Made by a program: the position numbers and the translations under genes. Source: Halioglobus sp. (GTDB lineage Bacteria > Pseudomonadota > Gammaproteobacteria > Pseudomonadales > Halieaceae). Taken from it: DNA of 64,000 nucleotides. The stretch covers positions 124,001 to 188,000 of the forward strand of contig JAQWNG010000034.1 of assembly GCA_029246385.1 (NCBI GenBank), in the 5' to 3' direction. The stretch's first letter is position 1. Each line of letters opens with the position of its first letter. Below are positions 8,904-17,900 of this stretch, piece after piece. The notes beneath the pieces are model-generated. The model ran no database searches. It saw nothing but the letters and a program-made list of their open reading frames with translations, and was not told where the DNA came from.

Positions 8904-10265
8904 TTAAGCACTGATGTTCTTCGTTTTTGTGTCTTCTGGCACCATATTGGCCCTTATGCTGGAGATCATTGTCTTGCGTTCAGCTTTTTTCATTCGTAAC
9001 GCATTCGTTGCGACCATGCCAGAATAAAACCAGAATGTGTACGCGAGAGCTCCATCTCGAAACATGTCTCTAAAGAATAGCGCCAATGTTGCTACTGCAA
9101 TTACCCCACTCCACCCCAGCGCGAGCCGATTAAAAACACTATCTCCGCGGCTAAGTCGTTTAGCATCGCTGTAAAGCATATAAAAAAAGATAAGATATAT
9201 TAGAAGGCCGAAAACACCAATCTCCCACAGGAACTGAGAAACCGAGGAGCCAACCCGAGCGCTATAATCACTTGTATCAACCTTATCGGCTGCAAGACTC
9301 TCTAAAGCGGAGCTCGAAACACTGCCAATACCTAAGCCAAAGAATAGTTTGAACGGTTCATCAGACAACTCAACCAGCGGAAGAACAATCAGGTCAACAT
9401 AGCCTGTCTTATTGATTTGATATGCGTCAACTGCACCACGGTTTAAATACCCTGCGGCTCCGCCGCTGGTAAAAAAATCGACTAGCCCGTCCCGCCGACT
9501 TTCCCTGCCGAATTGAGCAAAATAATCATACGTGGACACAAACGCAAATCCAACGACTACCAGCAGTATCAGTACACCCAACGTCTGTTTACCATTCTTC
9601 CGGTTGCGAGCGCTTCGATAATTCGTAAATATTGGGACAATAAATGCCAATGGAATGTACCCGATGCTAGCCTTTGACTCCGATAACATGACCGGCACGG
9701 CCATGAAGGCCAAGAAAGTCGCGTAGCGAGCGGTGGTCATCCGTTGTCGTAAATAAAATGCCGTTAAAATCGCTATAGCGCCCGCAAGCAAAATCGGAAT
9801 CTGCCCGCCACTTGTCAGTGTTCCTGAAATAAAGTCTCCAGAACTCCGGACGCCGAATTGTATAAATTTTTGATACAAAGCAAGCGGCCCCTGTAACAAA
9901 ACGAAAGCCAATAGTAATTTCAACTGTGAATTAAGCTGCTTTTCAGTAAACATAAAAACGGCAGGTAAAAAGAAAAATGGCAAAAACTTCAAGTAGTTTC
10001 GGATTCCGACTATCAACGAACCGGCAGTTGTGGAGTTTGTTGCAACACCAATAATCATGACGGCGATTAAACATAAGAATAGGACTACATACTTCTGAGG
10101 TATTACGCTGTCTTTGGAGCCTGCTAAGATTAGGACAACAAGAACTGCGACCATAGACAGTATGTCTGGCAGTAACGCGATCGATCTGTGGATAATATCT
10201 AACTTAATTGCTAGATAGTCTAAGAAGAAAACCGAGCCGAACAGCAAGTAGATAAATTTATTCAT
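8904..10265 (-). CDS. Polysaccharide polymerase / O-antigen ligase-like membrane protein (Wzy/WaaL type)
   Basis: Hydrophobic protein of 453 residues with about ten to twelve predicted membrane segments and a large extracytoplasmic loop (about residues 255-335, rich in charged and small residues). Before the loop is the segment VMLSESKASIGYIPLAF, resembling the 'SRG/SKA' region of the O-antigen ligase/polymerase superfamily. In Wzx/Wzy pathways such a protein joins lipid-linked repeat units on the periplasmic face. With the flippase at 13659 it would form the export-and-polymerise core of this locus. Polymerase and ligase cannot be separated by sequence alone; polymerase is preferred because of the locus. 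Confidence 0.8.
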   Translation of the reverse strand: MNKFIYLLFGSVFFLDYLAIKLDIIHRSIALLPDILSMVAVLVVLILAGSKDSVIPQKYVVLFLCLIAVMIIGVATNSTTAGSLIVGIRNYLKFLPFFFLPAVFMFTEKQLNSQLKLLLAFVLLQGPLALYQKFIQFGVRSSGDFISGTLTSGGQIPILLAGAIAILTAFYLRQRMTTARYATFLAFMAVPVMLSESKASIGYIPLAFIVPIFTNYRSARNRKNGKQTLGVLILLVVVGFAFVSTYDYFAQFGRESRRDGLVDFFTSGGAAGYLNRGAVDAYQINKTGYVDLIVLPLVELSDEPFKLFFGLGIGSVSSSALESLAADKVDTSDYSARVGSSVSQFLWEIGVFGLLIYLIFFYMLYSDAKRLSRGDSVFNRLALGWSGVIAVATLALFFRDMFRDGALAYTFWFYSGMVATNALRMKKAERKTMISSIRANMVPEDTKTKNISA

Positions 10266-10602
10266 TTATACCCAAATCAAAAAAACCGTATACAGGCAAG
10301 ACTATGCAAACTCTATCATTTAGAAAAAGTACGTCACTAACGATAACAATATCACAACTTTTTTTGATAATTCTGTATTTGACCTCAAAAGCTGCAAGCG
10401 CAAACCTGCCAATTTTTCTACGTGGGCGTTTAAGTGGTCGCTCCACGCATTCCGCGCCTGTGCACTCAGAGGTGGTCATCAGCATATAGTTTAGCATAGC
10501 GCCTAGCAGTGGCCCGGTTGAGATATCTGCAGTTCGCCTTTTTTTTCGACGGCGGAAGACTCCATTCAGATAGAGATCTTCACTGCGCCAGATGCTCGAC
10601 AC
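10258..10602 (-). CDS. Possible small hypothetical protein
   Basis: A 114-codon frame with GTG start fills the space between the pyruvyltransferase stop (10609) and the polymerase start (10265), which it overlaps by eight bases. An AGGTGA sequence lies eleven bases before the GTG. The product is very basic in its first 75 residues (FRRRKKRR, RPLKRPRRK) and ends with a short hydrophobic stretch. No family is recognised. The tidy packing favours a gene, while the composition and weak start favour chance. If it is not a gene, this is simply a 343-base intergenic region. Confidence 0.3.
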   Translation of the reverse strand: MSSIWRSEDLYLNGVFRRRKKRRTADISTGPLLGAMLNYMLMTTSECTGAECVERPLKRPRRKIGRFALAAFEVKYRIIKKSCDIVIVSDVLFLNDRVCIVLPVYGFFDLGINE

Positions 10603-10608
10603 TACTGG

Positions 10609-11847
10609 TTAGTTCACCTGTCTCGTTTTATTGCATGAGGGGTCTCTGCTGGGTTGAAAAAGGTCGGCAATTTGGCGTAAATAAGCGTCGTACTTGGCGC
10701 TTTTTCTTGATATTGAAAGTTTCAGCTCCTCTGTTCTAGGTTCATCGAGGGCTGTTTGTATAGCACGTAAGACCCACGATGGGTCAGTGAGGTCGGCAAC
10801 ATTCCGATAGTTAGTATCCTTGAGACCCAAACCGTCCATGAGCATTGATGACTTGGATCTTTTCGAGGGAGATACCCTGTTAGCCTTATAATCCATCGTT
10901 ATTGCCGGAGTCTCATTTTTAAGGCTAAAGATTGACGCGTGAAAGCGATTAGTCAGCGTTAGATCGAAACGCTTGAATATTCCCGCCCATTCTAGTGGCC
11001 CCATATCCGAAAAATCATAATCTGCAAATTTGGAAACACCCCTCCATGATGCAAAGGCATACCCTTTGGATTTCAGATATTTCACTGCATCTTCGACGCC
11101 AATTAGGTTAACCGGCAAGTCAAGGGCGATTATAGAGACGTCCGGACTTACCCCCTTTTTGTTAAGATAAAACTCAGAATATGAATTATCTACCGTATAA
11201 GAAAACGTTGGATCTGGTATCACATCAAGTTTGTGCATTGCGTCTGGGGCTAGATCGTTAATAAAATCTCTAGTTATCTCATCTCGCACGCCAAGCATCG
11301 TGAACCCTTCGATAGAATTTCGAAGCGCTTGCCGTGTAGTCTGGTCCAATGCATCTATATCAAGAGCCGTTCCAATAGATGATGACAGCATAACTTTTTT
11401 GACGGCAAGCGATGGAGGGAGCCAATAAATTGGCAACTCCTGATCCCTTAAATTCCACTCGTAAAAATTGAGTACCGTGTCGCTGCCCACAATGACAAGG
11501 TCATATTGCTGCTCAGAGATATACTCCGCACTTGCGAGATATGAATCAGCTATCATAGCCTCCTTCGCATTGATTTCGAGCAGCCGTCGCTCAGTTGCTC
11601 GGTATCTAGACTGTTTATAAAAATGTTTTATAAAATACGGAGGGTAAATGTGTCGCCCTCTAAGATTGAGCTTGTTGTATCCAATCTTTTGCGATTTGGA
11701 TTGACTGTTGTAGTTCACCATTTCAACGTCACTACTGGGAAAATTCTGCCTCACTGCGCAAAGTGTTGCATGAGCTTGGAACAATGTTCCAAAGTTAAAA
11801 TTTGACGTGTAGGTCAGTATTCCAATTTTTTGGGGCTGAGTCATCAT
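10609..11847 (-). CDS. Polysaccharide pyruvyl transferase family protein
   Basis: Protein of 412 residues (411 if the second of two adjacent ATGs is used) in the PS_pyruv_trans family. The N-terminus IGILTYTSNFNFGTLFQAHA is the family's G-T-x-N-F-G-x-x-L-Q signature. A central DLVIVGSDTVLNF and a later FDLTLTNRFHASIFSL match the VGSD and the T-x-R-x-H-x-x-x-F conserved blocks. These enzymes add a ketal-linked pyruvate from phosphoenolpyruvate to a sugar and so bring a negative charge to exopolysaccharides. It is read leftwards, after the beta-propeller gene and before the polymerase, probably in one operon. The acceptor sugar is unknown. Confidence 0.85.
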   Translation of the reverse strand: MMTQPQKIGILTYTSNFNFGTLFQAHATLCAVRQNFPSSDVEMVNYNSQSKSQKIGYNKLNLRGRHIYPPYFIKHFYKQSRYRATERRLLEINAKEAMIADSYLASAEYISEQQYDLVIVGSDTVLNFYEWNLRDQELPIYWLPPSLAVKKVMLSSSIGTALDIDALDQTTRQALRNSIEGFTMLGVRDEITRDFINDLAPDAMHKLDVIPDPTFSYTVDNSYSEFYLNKKGVSPDVSIIALDLPVNLIGVEDAVKYLKSKGYAFASWRGVSKFADYDFSDMGPLEWAGIFKRFDLTLTNRFHASIFSLKNETPAITMDYKANRVSPSKRSKSSMLMDGLGLKDTNYRNVADLTDPSWVLRAIQTALDEPRTEELKLSISRKSAKYDAYLRQIADLFQPSRDPSCNKTRQVN

Positions 11848-11897
11848 GCAAATACGCTCGAAGTAGATCGGATCGATAACATAGACATGCCTTTAAG

Positions 11898-13232
11898 TTA
11901 AGTCTGCAGACATAAAAATTCACCGTTCCATGAACCGATATACACCTTGGCCTCCTCGTCGATTACTGGGGTAGAGAGTGTCTTTCCTGTACTATATTTC
12001 CAGATTGTTTGCCCGCGCTCATCAATACAATAGAGCCCGCCAGACGTTCTAGTCTCCTTAACGGTTAAAAAGATGTTGTTGTCTGAGTCAATGGAGGGTG
12101 TTGTCCACAACCCTCTCTCCGTATCAGAATATTTCGGCGCTCGAATAACCGTTCCTCTGTATTTATCGAGAAAATATAAGCGGCCATTAAGCCCGCCGAC
12201 TAATACAAAGTTACTACGAGACACGGCAACCGAGCCTCTCACTCCGCCTTCGATTCTGGTCTTCCATTTAACGGTACCACTGTAATCTGTCGCGAATACG
12301 TATCCATCAGTTTCCTGACGAGAAATCGGAAAATAGACCGTGCCCTGCTCACAATCAATGCTTGGATTTCCCCACGCATCATAGCCGGCCATCACTTTAG
12401 TGCGCCACAGTCTTTCACCTCCAGATGATACCGAATGGAGATAGCGCCTCTGTGAGGCAAGAAAAATAACGCCCTCCTCGTTTAGAGCTATACCGGATAG
12501 GTGATTGCGTGGGCTGCCGAGATCATAAGTCCATAATGGCTTGCCGTTTTCTATATCGAGCGCATGCAGGCCTGTGCCATAACACGTAATGTACACGACG
12601 CCATGCTCACTAACACACGGAGACGACCAGCACTTGGTTGCCCAGGCTTTACCACGCACTTGATCTTTTGCGACTAGTTTTGTGTGGGTAAGTGATATAC
12701 GCTTGCTTAAATTTCGTCCAGAATTTTTGAAATACCCCGCAGCATCGTAAGTCCAAAGTAAAGTTCCATCTAGCCCGAAACAGAAACAATGTCCGTCCCC
12801 TGAACACACCACTACTTTTTTGTCCATTAGCGCAGGGCTAGAGTATATTTTATCCCGTGTTTTGAACATCCAGCGAAGCGTGCCAGTCCTGGTTAGCGAA
12901 TAGAAGCAGCCATCATGGGCGCCAAAATAACTGTTCATGTCCTTATCGAATACCGGACTCGACTCAGGGCCGGTTGGGGGGAAGCTTGGCAGTTCAAAGC
13001 GCCAGACTAGTTCGGGCTCTATCCGTGACCCTTTACAGAATGGCAAGCGGCCGGTGCGAGCTCGGTCAAAAAGAAACATTGTGGCGGGTGAATCAGTCTC
13101 GTTTAATCGCTTGTCAGTGACCAATGAAATACCTTTTTCTAGAAGTGAAGCCATGGCCACATGCCAGGCACTGTCGATTAATTTACGTTTTTTTACTTTA
13201 ACCGCAACGCTTTTAAAACGATCAGGCAGCAA
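11898..13232 (-). CDS. PQQ-like beta-propeller repeat protein
   Basis: Protein of 444 residues made of repeated PQQ-type blades. The characteristic pairs 'G-x-hydrophobic-W-x-tyrosine/phenylalanine' recur as TLRWMFKTRDKIYSSPAL, TLLWTYDAAGY, PLWTYDLGSPRNHLSG, RLWRTKVMAGYDAWGNPSI, VKWKTRIEGGVRGSVAVS and TIWKYSTGKTLSTPVID. Each is followed by a strand such as VYFPIS or VYIGS, giving about seven blades. Such propellers are protein-binding or glycan-associated platforms; BamB is the best-known relative. There is no signal peptide: the first 40 residues are basic and lack a hydrophobic core. It begins the leftward group with the pyruvyltransferase and polymerase genes. The role in polymer assembly is unknown, and catalytic PQQ binding is not expected. 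Confidence 0.8.
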   Translation of the reverse strand: MLPDRFKSVAVKVKKRKLIDSAWHVAMASLLEKGISLVTDKRLNETDSPATMFLFDRARTGRLPFCKGSRIEPELVWRFELPSFPPTGPESSPVFDKDMNSYFGAHDGCFYSLTRTGTLRWMFKTRDKIYSSPALMDKKVVVCSGDGHCFCFGLDGTLLWTYDAAGYFKNSGRNLSKRISLTHTKLVAKDQVRGKAWATKCWSSPCVSEHGVVYITCYGTGLHALDIENGKPLWTYDLGSPRNHLSGIALNEEGVIFLASQRRYLHSVSSGGERLWRTKVMAGYDAWGNPSIDCEQGTVYFPISRQETDGYVFATDYSGTVKWKTRIEGGVRGSVAVSRSNFVLVGGLNGRLYFLDKYRGTVIRAPKYSDTERGLWTTPSIDSDNNIFLTVKETRTSGGLYCIDERGQTIWKYSTGKTLSTPVIDEEAKVYIGSWNGEFLCLQT

Positions 13233-13658
13233 GCGAAAATCGCCTTAATGATACGCCTGGTCCAGTTCTCAACTGCTACCCCGAAAGGCGCAAAAGCAAG
13301 AGGCCACAAGGGGTATGGGATGAAGAAAGCCGTTAAAAGATGTCCAATGGCCGGCGTGGTATCGACCGGTTGTTAAACTCCCCCCAGAGCGCACCTAAAA
13401 AAAATTTCTGATCCTAATAGACCTTTGGCGCATCTGTCAACGTCTCGCGATGAGACAATAAACGGTAGGATTACTGCAGGACAAATAGCACTGTATTGGC
13501 TCCCCATGTCCGCGAGGCCTGTTGGCGGTAGATGCCGTCTTCAGCGAATACATTTATTTTATAGACTTTGGCCTTTCGGATAGATAGAGTTTTGCAAGTC
13601 TTTACTTAAGCATGGAAACGCAGGCATCTCGGTAAGAGTAGTACTAACGATAAGGCGG
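13233..13658. other. Divergent intergenic region
   Basis: These 426 bases separate the leftward beta-propeller gene from the rightward flippase gene and must hold promoters for both directions. I see no frame worth calling. I looked for a sigma-54 type GG-N10-GC element, as reported for some exopolysaccharide loci, and found no convincing one. Confidence 0.5.
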
Positions 13659-15245
13659 ATGATTATAACAGACGAAACTAAAAAGGCGGAAACTAAGCGG
13701 TTTTCGTTTTTCATTCTTAGTGTCAGCAGTGTTGCTTCGGCTTTTATTGGCCTCGCTTCCACTATTATTCTAGCTGCTAATTTTGGTACCGGGCCAGAAA
13801 TGGACGCCTTTTTAATCGCACTGGTGGTCCCTAAAAGCCTGTCTAGTATTTTGATGACCTGCCTTGCAATGCTTGCCGTTCCAATGTTTGTCAAAGTAAA
13901 GGAGGATCACGGAGAGCGATCAGCGTGGCGACTAGCGACACGGATTTTCTTGTTAGCAGGTGTTGCCTTATCTACTGCGTCGATTCTTCTAGCATTACTG
14001 TCCGATCAGGCAGCTCAGCTTATTGCGCCCGGGCTAAGCTATGACGATCAACTGATGACCGCAATGTTCATAGCGATCTTGGCGCCCGTTCTTACGGTCG
14101 GCGCATTGGAAACGCTAATGAAGAGTTTTTTCCAGGCGATGGGACGCTTTAGCGTCACGGTTTATGCGAGTGTGCTGGGCAGCCTTTCCTACCTAGCCTT
14201 GCTATATTTTTTGATTCCCATCTACGGCATCCTCGGCGCCGTTGTGGCCGTGACGTCGCAATACACGTTAATCTTACTATTTCAACTAACAATAGGGCTT
14301 TGGGGCAAATCAAACTTGGTTGACCTGAGGTCTGATGATGAGCAGCGGAAATTATTGCAAACGCTGGTCAGCAGTGCTGCAGTCCTAACGTTTACAACCT
14401 CCGTTCGTCGATTAAATCCGCTCTTAGAAAAATACTTTGCCTCCCAAGCCACAACTGGCAGCGTGTCCTACATAAGCTACGGTGCTCGTATTGTCACCAT
14501 TATTAATAATTTTTATCTTCGCAACGTGTCACAAGTTTTGTTCCCATCTATCGCCTCTCATTTTGCTCAGTTCAAACCTAGACGAGCCATGGAAGAAGTG
14601 ATTCTAGGATCACGGCTAAATATGTTCATCGTGTTCCCGTTGATTGCAGGAATTGGCGTCATTCGAGAACCGTTGATCAGGTCTATCTATGAGCGGGGAG
14701 CATTCACCTCTGAGGATACTACCAACGTTTCTTTAGCGTTATTTTATGGCAGCTTGTTTCTGTTGCAGCCCATGGTACAGAGTATGACCAGCAAAGCACT
14801 ATATTCAGTCCATGCGATAAAATTCATTTCATTTGATGCCTACTTAAAATTAGCAATATACGTAGCGCTCATGTATATACTCATGCCCCGGTATGGATTC
14901 ATCGGTATCATTTTGGCGGGCTCGCTTACCATCACTTGGCCACTACATTTTATTTATTTATACTTCCGTATCGGTCCCTATGATTTTAGAAGCTTCCTCA
15001 CGTCACTATTACGTATACTTGCGCTGTCTTCTCTTATGTGGGTTTGCTGTACCTACTGGGCCAAACTCGTTACGTTTCAGTCCCAGACACTGACAGACCT
15101 GATTCAACTAATCACAACACCTGTTTTAGGCATATCAGTCTATGCAGGCGGCGCCTGGCTGATGAACTACCCAGAAATGACGCTCGCGGTGGAAAAACTG
15201 CTGACACGCAAGAAAAAGAAAATGTTTAGCAAAAAGCCTTCATAG
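13659..15245 (+). CDS. MurJ/MviN-family lipid flippase (polysaccharide exporter)
   Basis: Protein of 528 residues with about fourteen hydrophobic segments, the size and topology of the MOP exporter superfamily. MurJ-like features are the start SSVASAFIGLASTIILAANFGTG followed by AFLIALVVPKSL, the central GALETLMKSFFQAMGRF, and LFPSIASHFAQFKP followed by VFPLIAGIGVIREPLIRSIYERGAFT. The last of these is close to the MurJ helix-8 region. In a polysaccharide locus it most likely flips lipid-linked repeat units to the periplasm. Because a housekeeping murJ is usually elsewhere, it is best called the locus flippase. The C-terminus is strongly basic (RKKKKMFSKKP). Confidence 0.83.
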   Translation: MIITDETKKAETKRFSFFILSVSSVASAFIGLASTIILAANFGTGPEMDAFLIALVVPKSLSSILMTCLAMLAVPMFVKVKEDHGERSAWRLATRIFLLAGVALSTASILLALLSDQAAQLIAPGLSYDDQLMTAMFIAILAPVLTVGALETLMKSFFQAMGRFSVTVYASVLGSLSYLALLYFLIPIYGILGAVVAVTSQYTLILLFQLTIGLWGKSNLVDLRSDDEQRKLLQTLVSSAAVLTFTTSVRRLNPLLEKYFASQATTGSVSYISYGARIVTIINNFYLRNVSQVLFPSIASHFAQFKPRRAMEEVILGSRLNMFIVFPLIAGIGVIREPLIRSIYERGAFTSEDTTNVSLALFYGSLFLLQPMVQSMTSKALYSVHAIKFISFDAYLKLAIYVALMYILMPRYGFIGIILAGSLTITWPLHFIYLYFRIGPYDFRSFLTSLLRILALSSLMWVCCTYWAKLVTFQSQTLTDLIQLITTPVLGISVYAGGAWLMNYPEMTLAVEKLLTRKKKKMFSKKPS

Positions 15246-15469
15246 CGTTCCGTGCTTTGCGCTGATGTGAACTTGCTTAATTAGGTGTACCCCGGTCGAC
15301 AGCTGTAGATTAAGGCGTTACAGTTTGGTGCCTGATATGTTCACTTCAAGGCGATAACTCAAATAAAGTTAAAGCGAGATAGACTTTATGCCGCTGCTAA
15401 CAGGGTCAAACAAGTGAATATCCGGTAACGTAAGTTGCGCCTATTTACTCAAGGGAAATGTGAACGACT

Positions 15470-16279
15470 ATGCTGGACGCACGACGACTATTTCGAAAAA
15501 AGATCTACAAACCTCTCCGCGCCAAATACATTTTCTGGCATTCTGATATCGTTATTTTGTCGTTTCCAAAAAGCGGCCGAACATGGCTCAGAGTTTTAAT
15601 GGGCAAGGCACTACAGGAACATTTGAGCTGTACTAATGACTTGCTGCCCACCCTCGAGGCAATGGCAACAGCGTCTTATCCATCGATCCCAAATTTCTTA
15701 GTGGACCACGGCGATGGCACAACCTACGCTCGATGGGACAGCGTAGAAGCCTCCAAAGCCAAATACAAGAATAAAAAGATCATTCTGCTAGTCAGAGATC
15801 CTAAAGATGTTGTTGTGTCCGCTTACTTTCACAAGAGTAAACGTAAAAAGAAAGCGTTTAACGACTCTTTCTCAGAATTTTTATGCAACGATGTGGGTAG
15901 CCTCAAAACTTATCTTGCGTTCCTAAACAGCTGGGCGAGCAACAAGGAAGTTTCTGACTGCCTGATTATCCGATACGAAGAAATGCACAGCGACCCAGTA
16001 GCGGTATTACGCAGCATCTTCGACTTTGCAGGCGTACAAGATATAAGCAATGAAAGTATTACGGCCGCAATTGAGTTTGGCCAGTTTGATAACATGCGTC
16101 AGCTTGAAACATCTGACACCCTTGGCTCAGACCGTCTGCGTCCCGTAGACAGCAGCGACGAAAGCACCTATAAAACCCGTAAAGGCGAAGTGGGTGGCTT
16201 CGTCGACCATTTCTCTGAAGATGATCTGCTCTATGCCGATTCTCTAATAAAAAACCTAGACCCCATATTTGGTTATTAA
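15470..16279 (+). CDS. Sulfotransferase domain protein
   Basis: Protein of 269 residues with clear PAPS-binding loops: ILSFPKSGRTWLRVLMGKAL near residues 27-46 (the 5'-phosphosulfate site, with Lys and Ser/Thr in place) and ILLVRDPKDVVVSAYFH near 104-120 (3'-phosphate site). A C-terminal TRKGEVGGFVDHFS gives the adenine loop. It transfers sulfate from PAPS to an acceptor, here probably a glycan. The sequence is clearly distinct from the sulfotransferase at 8035, suggesting two different sulfated positions rather than a duplicate. An AAGGGA lies ten bases upstream of the ATG. Confidence 0.88.
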   Translation: MLDARRLFRKKIYKPLRAKYIFWHSDIVILSFPKSGRTWLRVLMGKALQEHLSCTNDLLPTLEAMATASYPSIPNFLVDHGDGTTYARWDSVEASKAKYKNKKIILLVRDPKDVVVSAYFHKSKRKKKAFNDSFSEFLCNDVGSLKTYLAFLNSWASNKEVSDCLIIRYEEMHSDPVAVLRSIFDFAGVQDISNESITAAIEFGQFDNMRQLETSDTLGSDRLRPVDSSDESTYKTRKGEVGGFVDHFSEDDLLYADSLIKNLDPIFGY

Positions 16280-16386
16280 GGGCCTACGTTTAATAATGCA
16301 ATGATGGCACACACTCCGAGCACGTTAACGCGTTGGTGCCCGTGCATAACCTATATCGCCAAAAATACGACGTCACTGCGCTTTTG

Positions 16387-16426
16387 TGCGGTATTAATGC
16401 GTCAAAAATTGTTCATTAATGCCGCA
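16387..16426. repeat. Imperfect inverted repeat downstream of sulfotransferase gene
   Basis: The arms TGCGGTATTAATG (16387-16399) and CATTAATGCCGCA (16414-16426) pair over 13 bases with a single mismatch that would be a G-U pair in RNA. The loop is 14 bases. No T run follows, so it is not a classic terminator. It could be a stem-loop 3' end for the sulfotransferase message or a regulator site before the next gene. Confidence 0.5.
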
Positions 16427-16512
16427 TTCCTACCACTTTAGCAGCAAAAGCCATGCACAAAGGAGCAGAAAATTGTACTCTTAGACCATAACGCTTAATA
16501 ATTGGATCTCTA

Positions 16513-17886
16513 TTGTCAACACAAGCAAATAGCGACGCTTTTTTTTGTGACCGGAAAGTCTTGTTGCTTATATTCCTTGCTGCGCTCCTCATCCGCGTTG
16601 TATTCGTTTTTACTCTAAAGGATGGGTTTTATTTTTCCGACGAGTTCAATTATACCGTCATCGCCAGCCACGTTGTTGAGCATGGCACGCTGCCGGAAAG
16701 TTTTGACCGCTCACCCTTGTTCCCGATTTTTGTCGCGGGACTGTTCAAGTTGGGAGGCGAAAGCCTCCTTTATATCAGGGTTGTACAGGCAATAATCGGC
16801 GCTATTGTTGCCGTGCAGATCGCCCTTATTGGACGACGTATCGGCGGGTCATTTGTGGGTATTATCGCGGGCACGCTTTGGACGATCTATCCGATGGGTG
16901 TCTTTATGAGCGGGATACTGTATCCAGCCATTATACTCGCGTGTCTAATGACGTCTGCTGTACTGTGCCTTTTGGAGAAACCTGATGGCCCCGCATACGT
17001 CGCATGGGTCGCTCTTGCCGGCTTGCTGTTGGGGGCATCCACTCTTGCGAAGCCTATGGCCTTTGCATCAATCATATTTGTGGCGTTTTGGCTGCTAATG
17101 CAAAAAACACCAGGCCGCTTGCTCCTCACTTCTGTGTTTCTGAGCACTGCATTAATGTCGCTATTGCCATGGACGTTGCACAATGCTGTAAAGCATGGGA
17201 AGTTCATTCCGGTGGAGTCAAGAGCGCTTGAAAAGCTGGTTCCTTGGGCGAAACAACCTAAGGCGCCAGTAACCGCCGACAAGCGTAAACAGCGGCAGTT
17301 ACGTCAGGCCACTGGCGATAGCGCCCCAGTAACGCGGCCCAAGGTCGAAGAGACCTCCGACAAGCCCGAGCACAAGCCATTGGGTCAAGCCAAACACAAT
17401 AACAACCCGGTCACCCAGGGCACCACTAACAACGAGCTACTGGCTATGTTTACTCAAATGGCAAAACGGTATCCAGGTGAGTTTTTATCCTTTTTCGAAG
17501 TTTATCCAACGCGAGTCGGTTTCCTCAATCAAGCACACAGAGAGAAGGCGCGCAGGAAAAAGACCGAGCGCTTTGTCCGTTATATTCCTTTCGGGTCTGA
17601 CCTTGTAATGTCCGTCAGTATGCTCAGCGTAGGGTCTCTGTACTTTTTCGCCGTTGTTGGTATAGGTTCTATGTGGCGCGAGAGAGAAAAGCGTCGCGAA
17701 CTGTCACTTTTTATCCTTTTGGTCCTGTCGTTCGCCCTTAGTTATGCGCTATCTTGGGGCAAAATTCGATACCGGGTTCCTGTGGACCCTTACATCATTC
17801 TGTTGAGTGCATGGGGTATAGTCGCCTGCTGGAACAAGGTTTTTAATAAAGAACCCACCACGCCGCCGCCTCAAGACGCAACGTGA
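16513..17886 (+). CDS. GT39-like membrane glycosyltransferase (ArnT/PMT superfamily)
   Basis: Membrane protein of 457 residues. The first membrane helix is followed by FYFSDEFNYTVIA, giving the Asp-Glu pair that marks the catalytic first periplasmic loop of lipid-linked-sugar transferases (GT-C). About seven helices follow, then a hydrophilic segment at roughly residues 245-315, then GSDLVMSV and more helices. ArnT-like enzymes move a sugar from a polyprenyl phosphate to an acceptor in the periplasm. The start is TTG; no ATG or GTG closer to the first helix is available in frame. The hydrophilic segment is rich in K, R, Q, P, T and contains three PVT repeats, unlike the usual family fold. The gene overlaps the GTG that could start dctQ by four bases. 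Confidence 0.7.
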   Translation: MSTQANSDAFFCDRKVLLLIFLAALLIRVVFVFTLKDGFYFSDEFNYTVIASHVVEHGTLPESFDRSPLFPIFVAGLFKLGGESLLYIRVVQAIIGAIVAVQIALIGRRIGGSFVGIIAGTLWTIYPMGVFMSGILYPAIILACLMTSAVLCLLEKPDGPAYVAWVALAGLLLGASTLAKPMAFASIIFVAFWLLMQKTPGRLLLTSVFLSTALMSLLPWTLHNAVKHGKFIPVESRALEKLVPWAKQPKAPVTADKRKQRQLRQATGDSAPVTRPKVEETSDKPEHKPLGQAKHNNNPVTQGTTNNELLAMFTQMAKRYPGEFLSFFEVYPTRVGFLNQAHREKARRKKTERFVRYIPFGSDLVMSVSMLSVGSLYFFAVVGIGSMWREREKRRELSLFILLVLSFALSYALSWGKIRYRVPVDPYIILLSAWGIVACWNKVFNKEPTTPPPQDAT

Positions 17887-17900
17887 CCAGGGATCCATCG

